From Candidatus Thiomargarita nelsonii (GTDB lineage: Bacteria; Pseudomonadota; Gammaproteobacteria; Beggiatoales; Beggiatoaceae): a DNA stretch of 64,000 nt. This document shows positions 52,916 to 61,243 of the stretch, in pieces. Location of the stretch: NCBI GenBank assembly GCA_000785145.2, contig JSZA02000022.1, forward strand, positions 1 through 64,000, written 5' to 3'. Positions within the stretch are counted from its first letter, which is position 1. The number at the start of each line of letters is the position of its first letter. The notes under the pieces are model-generated. The model saw only the letters and a list, made by a program, of their open reading frames with translations. It was not told the DNA's origin and searched no databases. A program made the translations under genes and the position numbers.

Positions 52916-55900
52916 ATGTCAAAAAAATACAATTTCGGTTTTCTTGGGCTTTCAGGCTCAGGAAAAACTTGCATTATAGCAGCCCTTGATATGCAGCGCC
53001 GAGCACATCCGACTGGCTATACTTGTGCGCTGCGACCGCTGGATGTTGCGCCACCTACGGGTGAGAAAGAAACGTGGACGGATGTTGAGAAAGAGGCTGA
53101 CAATCTACATAAAAGTAACCAGCGGCTTCAGGAGGCTAAACAACAATTAGAAGAGGGCGCCGTGCCATTGGGTACGGAGTTGACATACGATTTCATTTTT
53201 GATTATGAATTTTCCTCGGTAGAAACGGGCAATTTCCAAGCTCGACTCATTGATTATGGCGGCGAGTTGGCGAGCCCTGAAGGCTATCTGCCCGGAAAAA
53301 CAGAACTGCGTAACAAATTAGCGGGTATGGATGGTCTTTTTATTATAGCGCCTGCGCCACATCATACCAAAAAAGAGAAAGCAAAGTCTGAATTTTTCAA
53401 CTTATTGCAAAACACGTTGACTGGCATACAATTTGAACAACCCATTGTATTATTAATTAATAAATGGGATCGTATTAAGTCGTTGCCGGAATATACCGTT
53501 TCACAAGAAGCTTTAACGCCTGAACAACTGCCTTCCACAGAGTATCGTGATTTATATAATGTGCTTGTAAACAAAGTAGGTGAGGAAAATTGTAAAGCTT
53601 TTCCGCTCAGTGCGTTTGGCGAGTATGAACAGCGTACCGCTGCCGAGGGGAAAGAATTTGAATATCCTAAACAAGTCAACCCACTCGCATCGTTTGGCTT
53701 GTTGGAAGGTTTTATCTGGATGGCACAACGCTTGAAAACGATTCCGTTGCAAAGCTATGAACAAGATGTCGCCAATTATAAAAAATGGATACCTTATCCA
53801 TCATTGCCTTTATGGAAACTCAAAGAACGAGGCGATGAACTTATTCGTCTTTTTCCAAAAAACTCAGAATTGGCAAAACGTGCCAGACAGGCTGTGCGTC
53901 AATCTTCATCGAAATGGGCGACACGTCTCATTTCTTTGTCTGCTATCCTAATGATTGTGCCACTCCTCGGACTGGGGAGTAAACAAGCTTATGATGATGA
54001 TAAAAAGTATGATGAAGTCCACAGCATTTTAAATAATCCCAAAGCCCAGTTGGATGATATTAAGACTGCGGAGCAGTGGTTAGAGAATTATTACTACACC
54101 AATTCACTCTCGCATCCCATTTCGTGGCTATTTGTTGTCAGTAATCAGACCGCAAAATCGGATTTGGATAAATCGCGTCTTCAGAGAGATGAAAATTTGT
54201 GGCAAGCAATACAAGAGGCGCCCTCTCTCAAAAATAAACGTCTGAATTGCGAAAATTATCTCAAGGCGTTGCCTAATGGTACACATGTCCGTGATGTGAA
54301 GACTATTCTCGTGCAAATTGAAGAACAATTGCGTCTGCATGAGGAAGAGCGTTGGTGGCAGCCCGTCTTAGAGGCTCAATCTCCGCAGACAAAAATCGAG
54401 GCGGCTCAGGCTTATTTGCAGAATCTACCCCAGGGTGTTCATGCGATTGACGCTGATAGGGAGATTGCACAAGCGCGTGATGAGGAAAATAAGCGTGTGG
54501 CAAAGGAAAAACGGTGGTGGCAACCCGTCTTAGATGCTCAATCTCCGCAGACAAAAATAGAGGCGGCACAAGCTTATTTGCAAGAAAAACCTGACGGTGT
54601 TTATGCTGCCGACGCAACAAGTGTTATTACACAAGCCCAAGAAAATTTGCGTGAAGAAAATGAATTGTGGCAACCCGTCATAAAAGCCAACTCTCCGTCT
54701 GTCAAAATTCAAATGGCACAGATTTATTTGCAAGCAAAACCCGATGGTGTTCATGCTGCTGAAGCTCCGATTCAAATTGCACAAGCCGAAGAAGCAATAC
54801 GTGTGGCAGATGAACAACGTCGGTGGCAGTCCGTCATAGATGCCAATTCTCCGCAGGACAAAATAGAGGCAGCACAGGCTTATTTGCAAGAAAAACCTGA
54901 CGGTGTTCATGCTGCAAACGCTAGAAATGTTATTGCACAAGCTGAAACCGCTTTGCTTGATGAAAAAGAACAACGCTGGTGGCTGCCAGTAGAGCAAACT
55001 GCTGCCTTGGATATCAAAGCGGAAAAAGCCGACGCCTACCTAGAAGAGTTGCCAAATGGCAAACACGCTGCTGAAGCGGCACTCATCATTGCAAAAGCGG
55101 ATTCTGAAAAAGAATGGGCTGCCTTTAAAAGTGACTATTATAATTGGTTCAATAACGGCGCGTTTTTAGAAGCCGCACAACATTTAAGCCAGCGCCAAGC
55201 TAAAGATGATCCGAATTTACAAGCTTTAAAGCAGCAATTTTTAAAGAACGTTTTTAAGTCACTGGAGAAGGAAATAAAGCAGTTGAACGAGCGCAAAAGA
55301 TGGTCAGATGCCTATAAAAAACTTGATAATTATGGCCATTGGCCAGAGGAATTCCAAAATGGGGAAATACGTGCAAAAATTCGGGCGTTGCGTAAAAGGG
55401 TGCAACTGGCTGAAGACCGTTTTCTTTATACAGAATTCCTTGACGCAAGGGACTTAGAACGTGCTGAAAATTATTTAAATTCGGCACCACTGCAAACGAT
55501 GCAAGATCGTGTAACGGCATACCAAGCTTATCTGATTAAGATGCAAAATCCCATCGGGCTCATGCTGATTCTTGATAGGATAGAGTGGGGCAATATTAAT
55601 GAAAATTCTAATACCATTATCGTTTCCTTGGATGGCAATGAATTGATAGAAAAGGGGAAAATCGATGCCGATGCCAATACCTCAACTGGAGAAATTGGAC
55701 GCACTTATTTGAAACGTAAACTCAGCAGCAATGTTAAGCTTGAAGTCAAGATTGTTGAGAACAATTGGGCATCAGACAATGATGACAATGGGCAAGGCCG
55801 TAAAACAGTCAAAGTTGCCAAATTAAATGGTTTCAGTCTTGTTCTCAAACCATTAGGAGAAGAGTCCCCAAAATCTAAAGCGGTATTTAGGCTTGAAGGA

Positions 55901-55942
55901 ATTCCCCGGAAACCACATTTGCCGTCATGGGAGGAAAATTAA
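52916..55942 (+). CDS. Membrane GTPase with Trp-rich helical repeats, 1008 aa
   Basis: N-terminal P-loop GTPase: GLSGSGKT (11-18), a DxxG motif in LIDYGGE (Asp113, Gly116) and NKWD (182-185). After a basic stretch comes one transmembrane helix (about 337-354), predicted with the GTPase in the cytosol. Residues about 427-730 hold six repeats of about 47-54 residues, each built on WWQPVLEAQSPQTKIEAAQA and a YLQEKPDGVHAADA-type turn, resembling TPR/Sel1-like hairpins. A helical stretch and a C-terminal beta domain (IIVSLDGNELIEKGKIDAD) end the protein. A role as an envelope-spanning switch is inferred. GTPases of this kind have been linked to FtsZ-like and vWA genes; here those lie 29 kb away. 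Confidence 0.82.
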   Translation: MSKKYNFGFLGLSGSGKTCIIAALDMQRRAHPTGYTCALRPLDVAPPTGEKETWTDVEKEADNLHKSNQRLQEAKQQLEEGAVPLGTELTYDFIFDYEFSSVETGNFQARLIDYGGELASPEGYLPGKTELRNKLAGMDGLFIIAPAPHHTKKEKAKSEFFNLLQNTLTGIQFEQPIVLLINKWDRIKSLPEYTVSQEALTPEQLPSTEYRDLYNVLVNKVGEENCKAFPLSAFGEYEQRTAAEGKEFEYPKQVNPLASFGLLEGFIWMAQRLKTIPLQSYEQDVANYKKWIPYPSLPLWKLKERGDELIRLFPKNSELAKRARQAVRQSSSKWATRLISLSAILMIVPLLGLGSKQAYDDDKKYDEVHSILNNPKAQLDDIKTAEQWLENYYYTNSLSHPISWLFVVSNQTAKSDLDKSRLQRDENLWQAIQEAPSLKNKRLNCENYLKALPNGTHVRDVKTILVQIEEQLRLHEEERWWQPVLEAQSPQTKIEAAQAYLQNLPQGVHAIDADREIAQARDEENKRVAKEKRWWQPVLDAQSPQTKIEAAQAYLQEKPDGVYAADATSVITQAQENLREENELWQPVIKANSPSVKIQMAQIYLQAKPDGVHAAEAPIQIAQAEEAIRVADEQRRWQSVIDANSPQDKIEAAQAYLQEKPDGVHAANARNVIAQAETALLDEKEQRWWLPVEQTAALDIKAEKADAYLEELPNGKHAAEAALIIAKADSEKEWAAFKSDYYNWFNNGAFLEAAQHLSQRQAKDDPNLQALKQQFLKNVFKSLEKEIKQLNERKRWSDAYKKLDNYGHWPEEFQNGEIRAKIRALRKRVQLAEDRFLYTEFLDARDLERAENYLNSAPLQTMQDRVTAYQAYLIKMQNPIGLMLILDRIEWGNINENSNTIIVSLDGNELIEKGKIDADANTSTGEIGRTYLKRKLSSNVKLEVKIVENNWASDNDDNGQGRKTVKVAKLNGFSLVLKPLGEESPKSKAVFRLEGIPRKPHLPSWEEN

Positions 55943-55946
55943 ATTA

Positions 55947-57605
55947 ATGAGCCGGTCTATTTTTTTAATAGCACAAACACCGCGTGCTGGTTTGCGGAAT
56001 CACAATTTTGTGGTCCCGCCTGATTTACCGATTTCTATAAAAGAAGTCCAGGAGCGCATCAACACGGCTATTTTTCAACCGGAAGGAAAGGATTATATTG
56101 CGAACAGTCAAATAGTTGAACAGGTTGCAGATGGTCGCCAGGGCCGTGAAATTTTGATGTTGGTAGGACTTGATGTCGAACAATTATCAGATGAACAACG
56201 CGAGGGGGTACGTGCCAAGCTAAAAGACGATTTGTCTGAGTTTGCGATTTTAGTCACTCAGACTATTGATTGGAAAAAAACGGGCGGCGATTTTGTAGAG
56301 CGTCGTGAGCTAGTTGAATGGGGGCAAGATGATGTTTTTTTGGGGCTGCCTCAGTTTGTTAAAACGCTTGTCACAACACGAAATGATGCGATAGAAAAGT
56401 CTTCATCTCCAAAGAAACCTGTTTTTGGGAAGAGAGTGAATGGGTTGTTGGTTATTGTTGCGGTGTTGGTTGTCGGTGTTGCTAGTGTCATACAATTTTG
56501 TACAAACGAAGAAAGGCAGGACGATAAGATTCCCTATGATAAATACAAGCGTTTTTTGCCTGAAGACTGTCAGGTTTCTGACAAAAACAGAAAAGTATTA
56601 GCAGAAATCAGAAGCTTATGTGATGTTTCAACTGAAGTTTACTCTTTTCAAGAATTACGGGAGACTGACTGTCATGATAAGTTATTGAATTTGTCTGATG
56701 AGGTAACTTTTCTTGAGTTTGTGACAGAGAACAATAGGAGAAAGTTAGCCGATTTGAAGCTTGATAGCAAGAGTCGTAGGCGATTAAGGAAACTGCACAA
56801 CGCATTATTGACAGAGCCGTATGATGAGACAGTCTGTTTGCCATTTTTGACGGATGAAGATGCAAAGCTGGCTTCAGAATTAGACAAAAAACTACGTGAA
56901 ATTGAGGATGGCAGTCTAACGCTCAAATCTTGTTTGGAAAGGGGGTGTACCAAAAAAGAGGTGGAGCAAAAATTACAGCAACAGACATTGGATAGTTTTC
57001 TAAAAAAATGGCAGGCTGTGTTTGACTCCAAAAACCATGACTCTGCCAAAAAAGAATTAGAAAAACTTGATTATGGCAAACTCAAACAACTTGAGTCTCA
57101 AGACAGACTCAAGATGAGCTCACTCGTGGCGTTTATATCTGATGATGAGACTAAAAAGCTGATTTATCGGCAGCTTGGTTTTGATAAAGACTATCCTTTT
57201 GATAAAAGAAAACTCAAAAAGGTAGTGGCTATTCGTAACGCTTTAAGAAAACTCGATGCGGCTTTGAAGGGTAATAAAACCGAGCCAGAGACTGTCTATT
57301 TACCTTTATTTTCCGATGAAGATGCGAGAATTATTAGTACACTTCAGGATAGATTGAAAAAGGTAAAATTCGTTGAATCAGACAATCTGTTGGCGGGTTT
57401 GAGGCGGATAAGTGAGCTTGCTCAAGATGTAGAAAAATGGAATACTTATGGCATGAGGCATCAGTTAGAAGTCGCCAATAAATGGAAATTAGATGAAAAC
57501 CTAACTGCTCAGCAGATAAAAGCCCAGTTATCTCAACAATTAGATAAATTTTCATATTCTAAGAATTTCCGTCAGCAAATTATTGATGCTGTGCGAGGTT
57601 TTTGA
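55947..57605 (+). CDS. Single-pass membrane protein of the GTPase module
   Basis: A 552-aa protein starting at ATG 55947, 4 nt after the GTPase stop, with GGAGG upstream. Residues 1-150 form a probably cytosolic alpha/beta domain (SRSIFLIAQTPRAGLRNHNF, ILMLVGLDVEQLSDEQ) of unknown family. One transmembrane helix at about 171-190 follows (GLLVIVAVLVVGVASVIQF). The rest is a charged helical region built of repeated blocks: EPYDETVCLPFLTDEDAKLA and ETVYLPLFSDEDARIIST, and FDKRKLKKVVAIRNALRKLD. The C-terminal blocks recur in the next gene. Tight coupling suggests it binds the GTPase. Confidence 0.75.
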   Translation: MSRSIFLIAQTPRAGLRNHNFVVPPDLPISIKEVQERINTAIFQPEGKDYIANSQIVEQVADGRQGREILMLVGLDVEQLSDEQREGVRAKLKDDLSEFAILVTQTIDWKKTGGDFVERRELVEWGQDDVFLGLPQFVKTLVTTRNDAIEKSSSPKKPVFGKRVNGLLVIVAVLVVGVASVIQFCTNEERQDDKIPYDKYKRFLPEDCQVSDKNRKVLAEIRSLCDVSTEVYSFQELRETDCHDKLLNLSDEVTFLEFVTENNRRKLADLKLDSKSRRRLRKLHNALLTEPYDETVCLPFLTDEDAKLASELDKKLREIEDGSLTLKSCLERGCTKKEVEQKLQQQTLDSFLKKWQAVFDSKNHDSAKKELEKLDYGKLKQLESQDRLKMSSLVAFISDDETKKLIYRQLGFDKDYPFDKRKLKKVVAIRNALRKLDAALKGNKTEPETVYLPLFSDEDARIISTLQDRLKKVKFVESDNLLAGLRRISELAQDVEKWNTYGMRHQLEVANKWKLDENLTAQQIKAQLSQQLDKFSYSKNFRQQIIDAVRGF

Positions 57606-57635
57606 ACTGTTGTGAGCTAATTTAATGGAGGCAAG

Positions 57636-59276
57636 ATGACAGTGAAGGGGGCGTTAAATATTGTTGCAGTGTTGGTTGTTGTAATCGGTGCGAGTGGCAG
57701 CAAATGTACAAACGAAGAAAGGCAAGTCGATAAGATTCCCTATCATAAATACAAGCGTTTTTTGCCTGAAGACTGTTCTGACGACAACAGAAAAGTATTA
57801 GCAGAAATCAGAAGCTTATGTGATATTTCAGCTAAAGTTGACTCTTCTGATTTTGTTCAAGAATTACAGAAAAGTGACTGTTATGACACGTTATTGAATT
57901 TGTCTGATGATGTTAATGAAGAAACTTTTCTTGAGTTTGTGACAGAGAGCAATAGGAGAAAGTTAGCCGATTTGAAGCTTGATAGCAAGAGTCGTAGGCG
58001 ATTAAGGAAACTGCACAACGCATTATTGACAGAGCCGTATGATGAGACAGTCTGTTTGCCATTTTTGACGGATGAAGATGCAAAGCTGGCTTCAGAATTA
58101 GACAAAAAACTAGGTGAAATTGAAGATGGCACTCTAACGCTCGCGTCTTGTTTGGAAAGGGAGTGTACCAAAAAAGAGGTGGAGCAAAAATTACAGCAAC
58201 AGACATTGGATAGTTTTCTAGAAAAATTGGGGGTTGGCTCCAAAAACCATGACTCTGCCAAAAGAGAATTAGAAAAACTCGATTATGGCAAACTCAAACA
58301 ACCTGAGTCTCAATACAAACTTAAGATGAGTGTTATCGTGGCGTTTATATCAAAGGATGAGGATAAAGAGCGGATTTATGATTTGTTTGATATTGATAAA
58401 GACCACTATTTTGATAAAAGAAAACTCAAAAAGGTAGTGGCTATTCGTAACGCTTTAAGAAAACTTGATGCGGCTTTGAAGGGTGAGCCAGAGCGCGTCT
58501 ATCTACCTTTATTTTCCGATGAAGATGCTGAGATCGTCGAATATTTAGCCTCAGAACTGGGGGTGGATGGCAAAAACACTCTCAAGCCTTATTTGGATAA
58601 GACACCGAAGGAGATTGTGCGAAATGTCAAGCTGGCTCGTCTCATAAAAAAATGGGACGTCGGCACTGAGAAAGAACAGGAAAAATTAGAAAAACTATTC
58701 AAATGTCGCGGTCGTCAAAAAACTCGTTGTGACAAACTACTTGATGAGTATTTAGCAGACTCATTCAAAATGAGTGCTCTTGTGGCGTTTATTGATGATA
58801 AGGATAAAAAGCGAATTTATAAGCAGCTTGGTTTTGATAAAGACCACCCTTTTGACAAGAGCAAACTGAAAAAGGTAGTGGATTTTCGTAACGCTTTAAG
58901 AAAACTTGATGCGGCTTTGAAGGGTAATAAAACCGAGCCAGAGACCGTCTCTCTACCTTTCTTCTCCGATGAGGATGCGAGAATTATTACTACACTTCTG
59001 GATGGGTTTAAAAAGCTAGGAATCGTTGAATCAGGCAATCTGTTGGCGGGTTTGAGGCAGATAAGTCAGCTTGCTCAAGATGTAGAACAATGGGATACTT
59101 ATGGCATGAGGCATCAGTTAGAAGTCGCCAATAAATGGAAATTAGATGAAAACCTAACCGATCAGCAGATAAAAGCCCAGTTATCTCAGCAATTAAATAA
59201 ATTTTCAGATTCTAAGAATCTCCGTCATAAAATTGAAAAGTTGACAATAAGTATTGAAGCGGTGCGAGGTTTTTGA
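57636..59276 (+). CDS. Tandem paralog lacking the cytosolic domain
   Basis: A 546-aa protein with an N-terminal hydrophobic anchor or signal (ALNIVAVLVVVIGASGSKC) followed by a region over 70% identical in stretches to the preceding gene (NEERQVDKIPYHKYKRFLPE onward). It has an extra internal copy of the SDEDA / FDKRKLKKVVAIRNALRKLD block, giving three units against two. The N-terminal domain of its neighbour is absent. The lipobox-like GSKC has Lys at -1, so lipidation is doubtful. A GGAGG ribosome site is present. It clearly arose by tandem duplication. Confidence 0.75.
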   Translation: MTVKGALNIVAVLVVVIGASGSKCTNEERQVDKIPYHKYKRFLPEDCSDDNRKVLAEIRSLCDISAKVDSSDFVQELQKSDCYDTLLNLSDDVNEETFLEFVTESNRRKLADLKLDSKSRRRLRKLHNALLTEPYDETVCLPFLTDEDAKLASELDKKLGEIEDGTLTLASCLERECTKKEVEQKLQQQTLDSFLEKLGVGSKNHDSAKRELEKLDYGKLKQPESQYKLKMSVIVAFISKDEDKERIYDLFDIDKDHYFDKRKLKKVVAIRNALRKLDAALKGEPERVYLPLFSDEDAEIVEYLASELGVDGKNTLKPYLDKTPKEIVRNVKLARLIKKWDVGTEKEQEKLEKLFKCRGRQKTRCDKLLDEYLADSFKMSALVAFIDDKDKKRIYKQLGFDKDHPFDKSKLKKVVDFRNALRKLDAALKGNKTEPETVSLPFFSDEDARIITTLLDGFKKLGIVESGNLLAGLRQISQLAQDVEQWDTYGMRHQLEVANKWKLDENLTDQQIKAQLSQQLNKFSDSKNLRHKIEKLTISIEAVRGF

Positions 59277-59309
59277 TCAAAATAACGACAGGGATTACAT
59301 TAGCGAGCG

Positions 59310-59393
59310 TAGGGTCAATGCCATTAAGTGGGCAGATTAGCCCATACATGTAGGGTGGATTAAGCGAGAGCGTATCCACCCTACATGAGCTTA
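59310..59393. mobile_element. Truncated MITE
   Basis: Left end GTCAATGCCATTAAGT and the TGTAGGGTGGATTAAGCG .. CCACCCTACATGAGCTTA palindrome are present. The right end is cut off exactly where the second ychF repeat begins. Confidence 0.85.
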
Positions 59394-59558
59394 CAATGGA
59401 GAACAAGGCGCAAAAGAGGCGGGTAAATGGCGCTTAGAGGGTAAAGATTATGTCGTGCAAGAGGCGGATGTGATGCACTTTCGGTTTAATGTTTAAGATT
59501 GTAGGAGTCCAAGATTTATCTTGGACGCCAAGAAGGAAAAAAGCGATGACATACAAAA
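59394..59558. repeat. 165-bp direct repeat, copy 2
   Basis: A detached copy of the ychF 3' end and its downstream flank (see 51058). It supplies the ribosome site and first codons of the gene at 59546. Confidence 0.97.
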
Positions 59559-60226
59559 GAAAATTATCATTCGGCAAAATTGAATATGAAGATTTACAAG
59601 AGATTGTTGATATAAACGAAATCATCAACTACACAGTTTTTGATGACTGGTTTAACTTCGACTATAAACTGAGCCAAGAAGAAGAGAATTTTTTAACGAT
59701 GCTTTTAAATGAAAATATCCTTTTTATGGATAGCTATTTGGAGGAAGAATTAAAAGCACAATTCATCATCCCTTTGATTAACAAAATCAATTTTTTTTGC
59801 AAAGGTATTCGTGGATGGTATGAAAGACCCTTAAAAGGGATCATTAATAACGTCTTGCTACACGGAAATCCTGACTATATGATAGCAAGAGGTTTTGAAA
59901 AACCGAGAACGCCTTACTTTTTTATTCAAGAATATAAAAGGGAACTTGGCGACAGACATCCGAAAAATCAACTATTAGCGGAAATGATGGTTGCCATGCA
60001 ATTAAATGGGGAAAAAATCATGCGTGCTGCTTTTATCATTGGCAGAATTTGGAACTTTGTCATTTTAAAGCACCTAGATGATAACAAATATCACTATTTT
60101 CGTTCACAAGGTTTTAATAGTTTAAAACTTAACGAACTGAAAGAAATTTATATCAATTTACAAGCAATAAAAGGCATGTTGACTCGCATTAATCCTCGTT
60201 TCGCCGCAGAGCAAAAATGCCATTAA
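59546..60226 (+). CDS. PD-(D/E)XK nuclease-like protein
   Basis: A 226-aa protein starting at ATG 59546 (AAGGAAA upstream); the longer frame to 59489 only translates the repeat. The likely catalytic core is NPDYMIARGFEKPRTPYFFI followed by QEYKRE (D..ExK), then QLLAEMMVAMQL, as in PD-(D/E)XK restriction-like families that occur in many copies in sulfur bacteria. Function unknown. The last residues (RFAAEQKCH) are encoded by the edge of a repeat (CAGAGCAAAAATGCCATTAAG), so the original C-terminus has been replaced. It was probably the gene next to ychF before the 8-kb module arrived. Confidence 0.7.
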   Translation: MTYKRKLSFGKIEYEDLQEIVDINEIINYTVFDDWFNFDYKLSQEEENFLTMLLNENILFMDSYLEEELKAQFIIPLINKINFFCKGIRGWYERPLKGIINNVLLHGNPDYMIARGFEKPRTPYFFIQEYKRELGDRHPKNQLLAEMMVAMQLNGEKIMRAAFIIGRIWNFVILKHLDDNKYHYFRSQGFNSLKLNELKEIYINLQAIKGMLTRINPRFAAEQKCH

Positions 60227-60463
60227 GTTAAGGAAAATGGTTTTGTGTCTAGTATTTATTGAGAAATTGTTCTTCAATCATTTTATCTCGTTTACCCACT
60301 TCTCGCAACATCCAGATTATGTAGTCAAATGGTGGGTTTCGCTCTACCCACCCTACAAAAAAAACTTCCACCCCATAAGAAGGGCAACCATAAAGGATTG
60401 CCCCTACATTAACCGTGATTTTTTGTAGGGATTTCAAATCACCTCCCTTGTGGTTGCCCTGTT
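60214..60463. repeat. MITE fragment and GGGCAACC element
   Basis: An AATGCCATTAAGTTAAG end (60218 on), a GGTGGGTTTCGCTCTACCCA arm and a GGGCAACCATAAAGGATTGC .. GGTTGCCC palindrome. No gene. Confidence 0.8.
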
Positions 60464-60483
60464 ATGGTATCGGTGCGTACTAG

Positions 60484-60718
60484 TACTTTGTCAAGCTTAT
60501 ATTAATGGGTTATTGGAGTACAAAGCTTTAGCTTTGTGCGTTGCTTGACAAAGCTAAAGCTTTGTACGTTGCTTGACAAAGCTAAAGCTTTGTGCGTTGC
60601 TTGACAAAGCTAAAGCTTTGTACGTTGCTTGACAAAGCTAAAGCTTTGTACGTTGCTTGACAAAGCTAAAGCTTTGTACTCCAACCCAAAATTTAAAGTT
60701 TGACAAAGTACTAGTACT
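60484..60718. repeat. 28-bp tandem array of nested palindromes
   Basis: GCTTGACAAAGCTAAAGC-containing units at 60543, 60571, 60599, 60627 and 60655 (exact 28-bp period). They are enclosed by inverted arms TAGTACTTTGTCAAGCTT and TTTGACAAAGTACTAGTA. Confidence 0.95.
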
Positions 60719-60823
60719 CTGTCAAGCTGAAATTGTCGGGTACTGTAGGGTGCGTCCTACGCACCTTCCAAGATTATTTGTGCCCAGGACGCACCCTACA
60801 AAACAAGCTTGACAGAGTACTAG
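60715..60823. repeat. TAGTACTCTGTCAAGC palindromic element
   Basis: Outer arms TAGTACTCTGTCAAGC and GCTTGACAGAGTACTA around a TGTAGGGTGCGTCCTACGCA-type palindrome. It is nested against the previous array. Confidence 0.9.
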
Positions 60824-60831
60824 GACAACGC

Positions 60832-60933
60832 TTATTTCACTTGAGGCAAATTCCGCAAAGCCGCTTGTAAAGCCTCATCAGGATAAGCTTGATCCGTTAA
60901 TTCTCCACTAAAATATCTATCATAAGAAGCCAT
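60832..60933 (-). pseudogene. 33-codon gene fragment
   Basis: Reads MASYDRYFSGELTDQAYPDE then ALQAALRNLPQVK and stops. Protein-like but too short for a known family, with no ribosome site checked out. It adjoins another fragment on the opposite strand, so both are probably debris. Confidence 0.3.
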
Positions 60934-60947
60934 ATCAAATTGTTTTT

Positions 60948-61106
60948 ACGAGGGCGATTAAAATTTTATGAACTCGTAGAAGAAATTGGCGCAAAAAAGG
61001 CGAAGGATGTACAACAAAAGTCTGATGAATTAAAAAAGATGCTAGAAAAAAAGCGATTCCACTGGAAAAGTTTTTAGAGCCGTTAGTGGTTAAAGGGGTA
61101 TTTTGA
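60948..61106 (+). pseudogene. Frameshifted C-terminal gene fragment
   Basis: RGRLKFYELVEEIGAKKAKD VQQKSDELKKMLEKK continues after a one-base shift as AIPLEKFLEPLVVKGVF and a stop. It looks like the end of a helical protein; the rest is missing. Confidence 0.45.
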
Positions 61107-61131
61107 GCCTTCGATTTTTTTGATACCGGCT

Positions 61132-61166
61132 TAAAAATCCTATTTTTTAAAAAAATAGGATTTTTT
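61132..61166. terminator. AATCCTATTTTTT hairpin
   Basis: A variant of the dispersed hairpin, 26 nt after the fragment above and about 40 nt from the 3' end of the minus-strand PIN gene. Confidence 0.55.
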
Positions 61167-61187
61167 TTTAGGTCCAGCCTTGGAGCC

Positions 61188-61243
61188 AATGCCATTAAGT
61201 TTCTTCAAGCTTTTTTGTAGGGTGGGTAGAGCGGAACCCTACA
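61188..61243. mobile_element. MITE fragment at the end of the PIN gene
   Basis: CCAATGCCATTAAGTTTCTT, then TTGTAGGGTGGGTAGAGCGG and CCCTACAA: a shortened MITE whose body encodes the last residues of the gene at 61205. Confidence 0.8.

Noticed and set aside
57881..58261. 126-codon minus-strand frame repeated at 56672-57049
   Set aside because: It recurs only because the two plus-strand paralogs are duplicated; no ribosome site or independent support.
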